A stretch of 64,000 bases of DNA from Plantago elongata (Eukaryota > Streptophyta > Magnoliopsida > Lamiales > Plantaginaceae), in contig JAYMSP010000180.1 in assembly GCA_036897095.1 (NCBI GenBank), positions 1 to 64,000 on the forward strand, written 5' to 3'. The stretch's first letter is position 1, and each line of letters starts with the position of its first letter. Position numbers and translations under genes: made by a program. This document shows, piece by piece, positions 40,753-52,484 of the stretch. Below the pieces are notes generated by a model, which searched no databases, had not been told where the DNA came from, and saw only the letters and a list, made by a program, of their open reading frames with translations.

Positions 40753-41791
40753 GTTATGAAAACACTATGAAAGTTTGTTGAAGTTAATATACTACCCACT
40801 TTTCTTGAGCATGTTGATGAATTCTAGAGATCCTCAAGTCAAATGTAAAGGTTGGAACAGGAAGCTGCTTGATTGATTACTTGAAGTACAAGTTATTCCA
40901 AATCCAAAATATTGTGTCTTTCTGTTCACCGAATTAAAACTTAATTAAACGTTGATCGAGAAGAAGATTCACAGCATGCTAGGCATATAAAAATACAACA
41001 TTCACCTAACTAGCTAGCTTTTGTGTTTTGAAAATTCATTCATCACTTTTTTGTTCACGGGATGGGAATTTGACGGCATCTCTAGCCTCCGGTTTTGACC
41101 CGCACACTACTATTTCCGACCGTAGAGTATTACACCTCCTATTTTATTTTCCTGTCTTTCTATACCCTAAAAGTGGTTCATTTTCTAGATGCAAAAATAC
41201 AAAAGCTCACTCAATTCACATGGTCGTTGATTCACTGCAGTTTTGACTACTTAGGTTTGGAATTTTATGGAATATTGTTGGATTTTTCAATAAGTTTGAT
41301 GTATTGTTTAAAATTAAGACAAAAAAAATTCTCTGTGTATCATTTCGTAAATGAATGTCAAGACAGGTTAGTCATCAAATTTGACAAGTGATGAAAGGGT
41401 AACTGATATACGTAATGTGATGATTGATATATGAATGAGTATACCAAGAAATCATATAATTAAACTTCAAATAAAATGCTAAGAAATGCACAAATTCCTT
41501 TAACATTTTGCGAAACATAATAACCTTATATAATAATTAACAATTTCATGAAATATATATAACCTTAACAATGTCATGAATGTCTTGAGACGTGTCGGGA
41601 TTGTTAAATGCATGACCTTTTTTTAAACATAAACTATATTTTTATATATTACAAAAAGTTCAATAAATTATATAAATATATAATTAATCACATTTTTTAT
41701 AAAATTTAACAAATTATCACATCTTTAAAAATATATAAACGTATATACACTACGATATCATAACATAATAAAAATTAATATTATAAAATTA

Positions 41792-42790
41792 CTAGAATGA
41801 TACACCACGCTAAGCACGGTGGCTATAAATTTTATAAAATTAATCGAATTTAGGTCATTTACGAACTTTCATATTATGTTTCATGAAACATTTGTATCTT
41901 AATTGGGTAAATGGAAAAAAAAGTTATACATTTGTGAACACAAATTAATGTAAAAGTGATATAATTTTGAATATTACCAACCCATAAGTGAAAGAGCCTC
42001 TTCAGTTCGGTAAGTTGACTTAGACCAACTTAAAATGGGTAATTTGTATGTAAATGTAGACATTTACTATTTCTTAAAGGTGCGAGGTGCCTCCGTCTTT
42101 TAGTAGTTTAAGGAGTCATGCAAGATAGTTATAAACGCAAATATATAATATTTCAAAAAGAATGACGGAATACATAAACTTATGTGCAAACATGAAATGC
42201 ATATGCATGGAATGACTTGAGTCTTGTTAGGTACAATACACACCCAAAAACTAAAAGTCCAAAACTAACCAAAAGCCATTGACATCATCATTTAAACAGT
42301 TCTAGTTTGATTTCTTTATTTGAATCCAATCAACAACTACAACATTCACCTAGACCAACTTAATCATAGTGCTCTAAAGTGTTTTCAATTATTTTAGAAA
42401 AAAATATTTTAGACTGCATCTGTAAAAGTTCTGAAGGAGTGCTGAGTGTGGTGTGAGGTTGTGAACACATAAAATTGAAATAACGTTTTTTAGTAGCTGG
42501 TTGCTAGAAAATAGAGAAGAAGTGTTAAACAAAGTGTAATAGTGAACGACGCTTTCACGAGTGAAATAACACTTTAACATGGCAATTGAAGACTTATTAT
42601 ATTGTTGTAGAATAGCGAAAAAAGTGTTAGATAAACTGTAAAAGTGAAACGACACTTTTACAAGTGTAATGACATTTTAACAGGACAATAAGAGACTTAT
42701 TATATTATTTTATTAGTCATACTTTACAAAGAATGACGAATTTGAGATGCTTATATTGTTATAATTCATATTTGTAGTCATTATTATTTA
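41792..42790 (-). mobile_element. Non-autonomous Helitron, copy A
   Basis: Read on the minus strand, the 3' end has the hairpin CACCGTGCTTAGCGTGGTG, a 7-nt spacer TATCATT and the terminal CTAG followed by T. This is the diagnostic Helitron terminus with insertion before T. No Rep/helicase gene is present. It matches copy B (62870-63799) in inverted orientation over most of its length, including an internal duplicated block of about 98 bp (ATAATATAATAAGTCTCTTA... and CAATATAATAAGTCT...). The 5' end is approximate, set where similarity to copy B fades. Confidence 0.75.
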
Positions 42791-42860
42791 TTTAATTGAT
42801 TAGTAAAATTAAATTAACTAACTTTACACAAATAATTTTTTTAATTCTTTTTTTCTTACT

Positions 42861-43015
42861 AGGACCGTGTCCTGATCAGATCCAAATCTGACCAGGACTC
42901 GGTCCTGGAAGATTTAAGACTGACCAGGACTGGTCAGATCGGAGCCAAGACCGATTGGAGCTTTCGAGCTCCGTCCAAATTTGGGCGGAGCTACTAAGCT
43001 CCGACCAGCCTGGTC
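42861..43015. other. Cluster of eight consecutive short palindromes/hairpins
   Basis: Perfect inverted repeats in order: AGGAC-cgt-GTCCT (42861-42873), TCAGAT-ccaa-ATCTGA (42876-42891), CCAGGAC-tcg-GTCCTGG (42892-42908), TGACCAG-ga-CTGGTCA (42921-42936), GGAGCT-ttcg-AGCTCC (42957-42972), CCAAATTTGG (42975-42984), GGAGCT-acta-AGCTCC (42987-43002), GACCAG-c-CTGGTC (43003-43015). The block is much more GC-rich than its surroundings. It lies just beyond the 5' side of Helitron copy A. Function unknown. Confidence 0.85.
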
Positions 43016-43372
43016 GAAGTAGTGGCCAGAGCTCCGGTGATGGATCTTCGTATTCTCTTTGCTTCTCCGTTCTTCGTGTTTTTTCAAAGTTCTTCGATTT
43101 ATTTGTTCGGATAATATGAATGATTCGAATAAACATGTTTAGATGTTTTTTTAGGTAAATTAGTAATTATTTAAAATTATAGGACTAATTTGTTAAATAC
43201 AATTGTTGTGGTATTGTTCGTAATATATAAAAATTGCGTTCTGCATTTAATAAAAACGGTCATGCGTTTAATATTCTTGATTGTGTTTCATAGATATATA
43301 CCGTCCTTGATCAATGTCAGCTTTTTTTCTCTATAAATATAAGGTGGATGGGTGATAAAAATGCATAATTGA

Positions 43373-43462
43373 TTTTTTTTTAAACGGTTAAAGAATGACT
43401 CGAAATCCTGACCTATTGATTGAAGGTGAAGCGTCTTACCAAGTGAGTTGCACGTTATTGTT
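43373..43462 (-). mobile_element. Short tRNA-derived SINE with target duplication
   Basis: On the minus strand it reads GTGCAACTCACTTGGTAAGA (A-box region), then CAGGATTTCGAGTCATTC (B-box), and ends in a short A-rich tail (TTTAAAAAAAAA). It is flanked by the 9-bp direct repeat CATAATTGA at 43364-43372 and 43463-43471. Only the tRNA-like body and tail are present. Confidence 0.75.
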
Positions 43463-44899
43463 CATAATTGAGTTTATTTAACACTTCTTTTTATGAGTTG
43501 TGTTATCAGAGGGGAAGTACTTTTATATTCTTTTGCCTTATGCCAGATGTTTAGTTTGAATGTATTCCTGATCTATAAAATTGAACTTTAATTAACAATA
43601 AATCTTAACTTGTAATTGTAAAATATTCAAATCGAATATGATAAAATTAGGTCTATTTAAAATTGTATTATATTTCACATGAAGATTTTATCGATACCAT
43701 TTAAGATTTAATTAATCATATTTAAAATTCAAAAATTTCAATTCGAATTAGCTAAAGGAGTGGGAGTATATATAAAATTTGTTAATCCAGGTGACATATA
43801 ATTGAGGTAGCAGTAGTCATAGTCGTGGTCAATTGAGCCACATGCAGATCGATGAGTGATAAGGAATTTAGAGGTGATCAAACATGGTGCATGTTTTTCA
43901 ACATATTCACCGCCAAAACGAATCTCTTTTAATTGTCTTATTACTTTCTCAGATTCCGATACTTGTAGTTAGGTTGCTTACCTTACTATCGTTGCCTTCC
44001 CCCACGTATGTGTGTGCATGTGCACTTCTACGTTTTTTTGTCATAAATACACATGGAAGCCAAGCCAATGGTAGCCTCTTTTTCTAGATTTTGGTTCAAT
44101 TATTCCATTCTCTCCATGCATCTCTACAATAATTCAATTCACATATATACTTTTTCGTTAGATGTCTTTCTTTGATTGATTCCTAGAACAATGTGATTGA
44201 CCCATATATATGATCATCATCAACTAAATTCCGGCCTATATGCTAAAAGCTATCATCATTTGTCAATCTATCTTTCCACTATATATACAATGAATTCAGG
44301 CATGCATTTGTCAAACTCAACGTCGATCTCAAGTAATTTGAGCTGGTGACTAAAAGTTAAAGAATACTACTTTCCATTTAAATGCATGATTCGATAGTGA
44401 TCAATCGGATTAATTATACCCACGTAATATATAGTGAGAAACTAGGTTCGTTAGAATGATCATTTTCTCATTATAAATATAAATATGCCCATGTGATACT
44501 TAGTCAAATATGATATGATGTACAATGTATTTGAAAAGTGACTTTCAGTCAAGAAAACTTAAAACTTATCAATAAAGAAACATGCTAGGCCAAATTATTG
44601 TGGTATATTTGGATGTTAAAAGTTATATTAAAAATGTATATCCGTTTATAATGAAAACTTCATTGCAAGGAGTAGTGGCGAATTTTGATTTTTTACTCAT
44701 GCAAATTTTAACTCTTTATTTCTTCGTTGAAAGTTTATTATTTCGTATTGCAGTAGTCAATTCGAGTATTTCAATTTAAGTGCTAATTAGCTTACAACAT
44801 CACAAATGATTATATAGTTTGTGTGATTGTTTGGCATCAAACTTTAGACACCATAGACTTGACAAATAGAGTCTGGATGAATGAATACCAATGCTCTAT

Positions 44900-45035
44900 T
44901 AAAATTATGTTCGTTTCAATTGAAATTTACTGAACTTAATTACAATATAAAATATAATTAAATAGAGTTGAATCAGATTTAATTAAATTGAACTGGAAGA
45001 ATTTTCAATTGAAAATAACGTAGCCTAATTTGTTA
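44900..45035. mobile_element. AACTGAA/TTCAGTT foldback element
   Basis: Left end GTTCGTTTCAATTGAAATTT and right end TTTTCAATTGAAAATAACG are inverted versions of each other. The interior (AATATAAAATATAATTAAAT) is non-coding. Same family as 35960 and 54950. Confidence 0.6.
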
Positions 45036-45194
45036 TGTAATTGTAGTGTTACCATACACCTGACTAGCGACTACTACCCCACACAAAATCCAACATTAGC
45101 TAGCTAACAACAAATATATTATGCTGTATTTATGTCCACATCTATCATGTTATGGTTTACAAACATACCTAATTTTGGGGTTGTTTGTTATACA

Positions 45195-45322
45195 ATTGTA
45201 ATCGGTCCATTTGATTCGATGAACAGTGATTTGGCCTAAAATACACTTTAAATACTTCATTTTAATTCCATTCCAAACACAATTTCATCAAAATCCATCC
45301 AAACACACATTCAAATTCTTTA
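45195..45322 (-). mobile_element. GGGGCTGATTG-family MITE, degraded inverted copy
   Basis: GATGAACAGTGATTTGGCCT and CATTCCAAACACAATTTCAT are the reverse complement of matching parts of the copies at 48572 and 50792. The termini are worn. Confidence 0.65.
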
Positions 45323-46494
45323 TCAATATCGTGTAGTATGAGATTGCAAAACTTATTTCTAAATGAAAACAAATGTAAATTGTACTCATGATTGATAAGT
45401 AGAAACTAGCAAAGTGCTAATCGATGAAATATTTGATACATTTCCTCTTTCAATAATTGATAAGTTGACATAAAGCTTCAATTTCCATTACATTGCCTAA
45501 CAAGAGCGTGCGGTCATGAGTGTGCACAAGTTGGGACCTCCAAATCGCATGGCCTAAAGCAGTTGCTGTTTTCATTATGAATGTTGGGAGGAAGTCAAAT
45601 TACTTCTTCACTCCGCAAAGGGTAGGGGGAAGGGTGCGAACATATGCAATTGCTTCCAATTCGAAAACAAACACATTTTAAACACAATAGATATGAAGCA
45701 TATTACGCGTCAATTATTATCGCTCTCGCACCCAATCACAACACGATCCAATTATTTGCAACTGTATATTGATACATTGCCAATTATGCATATTGTAAAT
45801 TTTGTAGTAATTAATACACAAATAATCATGTATGTCTATTTTACATATATGTATATATGTTTGAACTTATAAAAAAATATGAATTAATCGCTCTTTCCGA
45901 ACCATGCATATTATCCCATAACACAAAGAAGTCTAGAGTCAGAGTCTAGATTTATACACAGTTTGTGTGCGAATTAAATTTGTGGGCTGGTTTTTTTATA
46001 TGACGACAGTTTTAGGTAGGAGTTGTTAGTTTCAATTAAAATTTCAAGGGGCGGTTTTAAGGGTTTGCTATTTTACAGTAATATATATATATAGTATATG
46101 TATTTGCGGTTGTGAATAATGGCAGCTTTTCAGCTGCAAAATTATCATTTTGGAACATGTGAAGTTATAAAGATATTCCCTAGTACTTGCAACGAAATAA
46201 AATTGTTAATTATAAGTGCAATATGTCGAATAATGAATCACACAAATTTATTGATCACTAAACTGGAAATTAGCTGTTTTCCACGTTAGATTCAACTTAA
46301 TCATTGTACATTGTACTTAAGTAATTAAGTAAATAATTATTGTACATGACTTTAACTTATTACTTGTACTTACAACGGTTGATTTGTACTTTAGTTTAGT
46401 TAACTTGCAGAGTTGCAGTTAGGGGCAGGATAGATTAGTATTTCTTCTTCTCCTTACCTTTCTTGCTTTGCAATTAACTCATTTAGGCAGTGTT

Positions 46495-46600
46495 ATTGCT
46501 CAACTGAATTAAACTGAACTGGATTGAACTGAATTGGACTGAACTGAATTAAAGTATAAATTATAACTAAGTCGAGCTGAACTGAACTGGACTCTATATA
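46495..46600 (-). mobile_element. AACTGAA/TTCAGTT foldback element
   Basis: Runs of AACTGAATTAAACTGAACTG and GAACTGAACTGGACT, with TATAAATTATAACTAAGTCG in the middle. The middle is the reverse complement of the matching segment in the copies at 35960 and 54950. Confidence 0.65.
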
Positions 46601-47439
46601 CTCTTTATTTCAGTAATTATATCTAAGTTGAGTTTTGAATTACGTACACAAATAAAAATTTAATAAAATTATGTATGTCAAAGTACATTTAATATAATTT
46701 TACAATGCAATTCATCAAATACTTTCCCGGTATAATTTGTATAATTAATTCGTATTATAAGTCGACCTTATAAAGTGAAATAATAAATTTTTCATAGGAT
46801 GAAATGAGTGTCTATAATTTATTCTGTTACATTCCGCTTTTGATTTCATGGAGTTTTTGTAAAATTATATTTTTTCAAATGGTAATTGACCGAAGTGAAA
46901 AGCAAAAATATTATTATAAAGACGTTCATCCATACGATCATCATGACTGTCGAAGTCATGTGCGGTACCAAAACCAAATTAAATATGACGAGTTTTGGGG
47001 TCCTTGAGATAAGTATTGGCTAAACCTTGAAAATCTTAATGACATGATGTCTTTTAAATCGTCCTAGCCGTTATCCAACTGCGATCTAAGAAGAACACCC
47101 ATATTGTGACAATTCCACCCAGGAGGTAATGGGTTACTCTTAAATATGTATAAAATTGATTTTATGAAACAAATACATAAAGGAATCGATTAACCGCTAT
47201 ATACTCAATTTATTCCAACATACCGATGAATTTTTATTTTTTTCCATTCCATGAGGTTCTATATGATCATTTCTCTTTTTACTAAACAATGATATATTAT
47301 AAACATTGATATATTAAATATGTTGGGGACATCATTTTATTATTTATTATTAGTATTATTTGAGGAAAAAGTCATTTTTGAAACCATAAATTATATATGA
47401 CAATTTCAACTTTTGTACTTTAAATTATGGGCTACTAAT

Positions 47440-47608
47440 ATTTATACCTATTGTATAGTGGTTATGGGTTTGAGTCCTACCGAGTGCAGATTTTGTTAGT
47501 GTAATCTAGTTTGGTTAGATTGATTCGTTTGTAACGATTGATAGATCGAATGATATATTCATTGAAATGATGTAATACGATTGTTACATTGATATTCTAA
47601 AAAAAAAA
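47440..47608 (+). mobile_element. tRNA-derived SINE with poly(A) tail
   Basis: A-box-like TGTATAGTGGTTATGG is followed by the B-box GGGTTTGAGTCCTACC. A tRNA-unrelated region of about 110 bp and a terminal run of ten A at 47599-47608 follow. Target duplications were not resolved. The B-box lies closer to the A-box than in a normal tRNA, so the head is probably shortened. Confidence 0.55.
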
Positions 47609-47864
47609 GTCAAATATAACGGTACCGTTACTTTTAACCGAATTACAAACAATTAGCGTAAATTTACCATAAAGAAGGCAAATATTTCATGTTCTAACGT
47701 TGTCCGTGCATGAGGTTTTTTTTGTTTTTTTTTTCCATGTGCGTCTTCAAACAAGAGGTCTTAGCTTCGATCCATTCCATGTTATGTAAAGAAAGATTTA
47801 AAAAGCTGTAGAGTTACTATAATCATACCCTTTAAGAGTATCGCCTTGGGAATAGGTCTTCTTA

Positions 47865-48110
47865 CACTACATGAAATTTTGGATTATGAACGGATGTTTT
47901 AAGCGGATAAAATTCATCTATTGTTAGACGAACCGTTCAAGTTAGCGACGGATTTGCGATTGACTTCGTAATTAGAGGCGGATATGTCTCTATTTAAGTT
48001 GACAAATTTATCTTTTTAATAAAAATTTAAGGACGGATAAATTTATCTCACATAGCGATGGATGAACCTATAAGTTGCAAAACTCTATAACACGTCCATA
48101 ATTTTTATTT
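47865..48110 (+). mobile_element. CACTA (En/Spm) transposon end, truncated
   Basis: Starts with CACTACATGAAATTTTGGAT, which fits the CACTA-superfamily terminus. It is followed by repeated subterminal motifs of the type GCGACGGAT, GGCGGATATG, GGACGGATAA and GCGATGGATG. No transposase and no opposite end (TTTCATGTAGTG-like) were found downstream. Confidence 0.6.
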
Positions 48111-48167
48111 TTATACAATTCGTAAATTTCACAATTTAACTAAAAAGGAATTTGCATTAATTTTATA

Positions 48168-48415
48168 CTCCCTCCATCCCGGAGGACTTCATATGTTAGG
48201 ATTGACACGTAGTTTTATGTGAAAAGTTAAAATAATGATAAAAAATTTAGAAGGTAGGGAAAAGTGTACTTTTAGTGACAAAATGTGTAATTTATGTGTA
48301 AAAAGATTGTTTATTATTTTTTATTGGTGGAGTAACTTCCTTTTTTAATAATGTATAAAGTTTTGTGGGACGGACAAAAATAACAAATGTATAAAGTTCT
48401 TCGGGACGGAGGGAT
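48168..48415. mobile_element. Stowaway MITE
   Basis: Terminal inverted repeats CTCCCTCCATCCCGGA (left) and TTCGGGACGGAGGGAT (right, inverted) flanked by TA on both sides. Length is about 248 bp, AT-rich, with no coding capacity. This is the classic plant Stowaway signature. Confidence 0.9.
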
Positions 48416-48571
48416 TATCATTCATAAAATCATTTTTAAAAAAATAAGTTTATATTATACACTTTTATTATGTTGAATAAGATTTTTTAGAAATTAAAAT
48501 TAAATTGTATTTTTAGGAGTTGCATTATCATTTTAAGTTTAATTAAAAGAAAAAATGAATTGTAAATTGAG

Positions 48572-48727
48572 GGGCTGATTGACATGGCATTCAAATGGCC
48601 ATTTGGATGGAATTTTGATGAAATTGTGTTTGGAATGGAATTAAAATGGGGTATTTAAAGTGTATTTTAGGCCAAATCACTGTTCATCGAGCAAAATAGG
48701 AGTATTTAAATGTTTGGCCAATCAGAT
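48572..48727 (+). mobile_element. GGGGCTGATTG-family MITE
   Basis: Starts GGGGCTGATTGACATGGCAT and is nearly identical to the copy at 50792 over TTGTGTTTGGAATGGAATTA and TCACTGTTCATCGAG. It ends near GGCCAATCAG. Confidence 0.8.
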
Positions 48728-50207
48728 TCAAACATGGTTAAGAATGATCTCGATTTGTAAATTTCATAAAAAATAAATTTGTTGATGATTTTTATTTATT
48801 TTTTATATTTTTAATTTTTGAGTTATTTGGGTTTAAAATGTGCACATGTTAAATTTTTATAAATGAATGAAGGGATACGGCAGCAACCATGATGGAGTAT
48901 TACAATTCTACAAAATATGACATATAGGGTTATGTATGTAAATTTACAATGCCAAACTAAATGCACTGTTTGTATTTAATGTGTGGTCATGATCAAAAGA
49001 TTGAAATACAACATGATCTAAAGGTCGGAATTGAATACAAGGGGATGTTGAATGTGAAGTTAATATGAAGATATAGAATGCTAGACAAGCCCTTCAATAG
49101 TTTGATCATTGATGGTATGTATCATATAATTAATCATCTTGCATGTATGAGAATGTTCATATGATGTATGACAAAGTCATGAGGCCAATTATACATGCCG
49201 GTGTGGTTACTCTCGCGGCTATTGCACTTCGAGTGATATGTTGGTCCTACTATACCAACATGTGTATTTTCCACACACCCTATCCTTACACATGTGCTAA
49301 CTGAGATATTTATTCTCAATTGATCATGCATCATAATTGTTTTAGAACAAACATGTTTAACTCTTGAGTTCTCATTAATAATTTTCCTTAAAAGAATGTG
49401 TGTCATGTTGGTATGAGCATCATTTTAAATATCTTTAAACTTAAATGAAACATTGGAGTGTTACATTCATCACACTTAAATTAGGTGACGTCCTCCTTGC
49501 ATGTTATTCAGAATAATCGTTCATCCTTTGTGAATTTTGGGGTGTCTCGATTTGATACAATTTGTAACGCTTTGTACCCTTGCAGGCCTCAACACGAATA
49601 TAAAAACTTTTACTAGGGTATAACACAATTAAATGATAATCAAATTATAAAATTATATTTGACTCAATTAAAATAGACTGTTAATGATGTTAAACCTCCT
49701 TTTAAAACACTAGTGTTTTCCTAATCAATGTTACCACTTCCATTACAGCTTTAGAGAGTATTCTATTCGAATCATAATTAATATACTAAGCCTCATAAAA
49801 GTACTTCTCATTGGTGAGAGTTCAAAAAGTTCATCATATTAAACATAAAATTATTTATATTTATCTTTTACCATTTTCACATATCCTAATTTCGAGGGCG
49901 GGTTTTTAAATTTGAATCCAGATCATTGGCGGTTTTCGATCGAGTTCTAGTATAAAAGCATGATATCCCATATTTTCTTCCATTTCCCTCTATCTCGTTT
50001 CATCAACAATAAACCTTAAATATCCATTTACTCTCTCTAATCAAATCCACGGCAGACTTTTCTAATAAAATATGTGGCATAATTCTACAATTGATTCCTC
50101 GATGAGATAGATCGTGAAGCACATATCTCAGAAGAAGAAATTGAGATTCAGATTGACTTTATACTTTGCAGTAACAATTAATTATTAAGCTTGGAGGTTT
50201 TGTTTTT

Positions 50208-50335
50208 GTTGCTTCGTTTTTGCTCGATTTGTCGATTTGTTGCTTCGTTTTAGCTTGATTTGTCGATTTGTTGCTTCGTTTTAGCTTGATTTGTCGATCT
50301 GTTACTTCCTTTTTACTTGATTTCGCATTTTACTT
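50208..50335 (+). repeat. 31-bp minisatellite, about four units
   Basis: Units start at 50208, 50239, 50270 and 50301 with GTTGCTTCGTTTT followed by GCTTGATTTGTCGAT. The later units decay. The open frame across it is a product of the repeat and not a gene. Confidence 0.85.
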
Positions 50336-50791
50336 CATTGTTGAGTTTGATTCCGCAATTTGCTTCGTGTTGTTTGATTTTGCATTGTTGCTTCGTTGTC
50401 TAGTTTTTAAGATATATTGTCTACATTTTAATGTTTTGTTTTTTGTTTTTTTTGTAAAATTGTCTAATTTTCAACATATATCATCTATTTTTTGTGTGTT
50501 TTAGATTTGCTATGTGGTTGAGTACATTGTATACGTTTCTTTGGAAAATTATTTATTTAATTTTTAGATTTTTTTTATGTGATATCGTTTAGTTTTTAAC
50601 ATGTATTGTCTAGTTTTCATGTAAATACCTTATGCTTAGATTTTACCACATGTGATCTACTTTTTAGCATTATTTTTCTAGTTGTCATGCTATAATTTTA
50701 TGTTGCGCAGTTGTGTTGAATTGTCTAGTTTTTATTACTTCTTATGAAAAAAGAAACAAAGAAAGATGCTGACTGAAAAGAGAGAATCTAA

Positions 50792-50950
50792 GGGGCTGAT
50801 TGACATGGCACTCAAATGGTCATTTGGATGAGATTTTGGTAAAATTGTGTTTGGAATGGAATTAAAATGGGGTATTTAAAGTGTATTTTAGGTCAAATCA
50901 CTGTTCATCGAGTCAAATTGAGCGATTTAAATGCTATGGCAATCAGCCCC
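50792..50950 (+). mobile_element. GGGGCTGATTG-family MITE, complete copy
   Basis: 159 bp with terminal inverted repeats GGGGCTGATTGACATGGCA and, at the right end, TGCTATGGCAATCAGCCCC. No coding capacity. The target duplication is unclear. It looks structurally whole and close to the copy 2.2 kb upstream. Confidence 0.85.
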
Positions 50951-51450
50951 AAGACACCTGTTGCAGAAGAAGATGAGTGGATTGGATGACCTGGAGAAGA
51001 GTGTTCTGGAGAAATTAAAGTAATTAATAGAAAATTAGTATCTAATTTTTAAAACATGTCGTGTAATTTTATAATTACATGTCTAGATTTGTAAATGAAT
51101 TTATTAGTTTTATTACTTGTCTATATAGTCTAGTTTTTACTTTGTATTATTTAGTTTATGAAAGAAATATTCCACTTTTTACATAATATTGAATTTTTAT
51201 TATGTTGTTTAGTTTTTACTTCACCCGTTTTTAATGAATTTGGGTAAAAAAGATTTGCGAAAAATCTTTAGAAGCCAAGTCGGGAAAAATGTATAATTGT
51301 TTAGTTTTAACATTTGAAGGGACTTCAATACACTTCAAAATATAGGGATTTCTAGCCAGACGGACTTTAATTAATAATAAACTAATTAACTAATAATCAC
51401 AATCGGAAGAAAAAACACCTCTTTACGAATAAAATCACATCACAGGAAAG

Positions 51451-51535
51451 GAACTGATTGGTACACGATTTGAATTGACATTTTTATGTATAAAAATGTC
51501 AATTTGTTAATTCAAATCGCGTACCAATCACTCCC
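51451..51535. mobile_element. 85-bp miniature foldback element
   Basis: Almost perfect palindrome. The left arm TGATTGGTACACGATTTGAA pairs with the right arm TTCAAATCGCGTACCAATCA. The centre is itself a hairpin, GACATTTTTA-tgta-TAAAAATGTC. It lies about 650 bp upstream of the TPP promoter. Confidence 0.8.
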
Positions 51536-52181
51536 TTACTCTCATCGCTCATACTAATCTCCAGCTCTTTTAAGTTTTTACCACTCGATACCATTAAAAT
51601 ATGGACAAACATCCGTTAAAACACGAGGGTTTTTCCAACGTTCTAACTTCCATAACAAGTTTAGAGAATAGTTCCTTTTTATGTTCCTTTAATATAGTAG
51701 TTATATAATTCCGTTTTACATACATACATGTATCTTTTATGTAATTTCGACGTTAGGTCTCTAGGAATACGACAATCCAACTAGTGTGGTGGTCCAACTC
51801 CTCATCTCAGAAACTTGACTTGGGGAAATAAAGCAAGTTATTTAAAACACCAAAATAAATTGTTATATAGCTTGGTATTTTTAAACTTTATAAATGGAGC
51901 TGTAATATTTCATAAGAAACTTTCATAGTCTAATAAGCCAAGTCCTCGGTTTGAATTTTCGGAATGATATAACGAATTTGCCTTATAATACGTGTTCAAA
52001 TACTTACGATAAAGATACATTATATTGACAGTTGATAACGATTTAGTAGCATATACCGTGTACCAATAGTTTTGGAAAAAAATATTCGGAAATACAAAGG
52101 TATTGCTAGTACTGAAAAGCGTGCACAGACAGAGAACCATCCAGCCAAACAGTCCTTACCAAAAAGGGTGAAAGTTACTTG

Positions 52182-52188
52182 TATAAAT
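52182..52188 (+). promoter_or_regulatory. TATA box of the TPP gene
   Basis: TATAAAT about 300 bp upstream of the TPP ATG in genomic distance. A start site near 52215 would give a leader containing an intron (donor CAG|GTAAAT at 52353/52354, acceptor ATGCAG at 52457). Confidence 0.6.
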
Positions 52189-52484
52189 GGACCACAAACT
52201 CCCCTTCATTTCATCACACTCGTGATTTATATATTTCTGTCATTCGTTCTTCCTCACCACCAATCACAATAACAATTGTCTTGTTTTCTTCCACAAACAA
52301 CATTTCCTCTGTTTCTCCCTTTCATTTCCAACAAACTCCTATCCCTTTTCCAGGTAAATTCATTTCACAATCAATTCTAGTCAAATACTTGTGTCTTATA
52401 CACCACTTGCTCATTCCTTTTCCTCTAACTCTAACTATATATGTTACGTTAATGCAGGTTTCTACAAATCTTAACAGACTTATA

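Larger units (their letters stand above)
32600..52150. other. Gene-poor, transposon-filled intergenic region
   Basis: About 19.5 kb without a supported protein-coding gene. Reading frames are short, lack family signatures and mostly reflect AT-rich DNA. Recognisable contents are listed individually: MITEs, foldback elements, GACCCGAA arrays, a Helitron, a palindrome cluster, SINEs, a CACTA end and a 31-bp minisatellite. Stretches not listed show nothing I can support. Confidence 0.6.

Noticed and set aside
42876-43136. Minus-strand frame with repeated Trp/Ser/Arg residues
   Set aside because: Overlaps the palindrome cluster; the composition follows the hairpin arms and not a protein family.
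47735-47820. B-box-like TAGCTTCGATCCATTCC
   Set aside because: No convincing A-box or tail; too weak to call another SINE.
50268-50504. 78-codon frame rich in Phe/Leu
   Set aside because: Produced by the 31-bp minisatellite and T-rich sequence.
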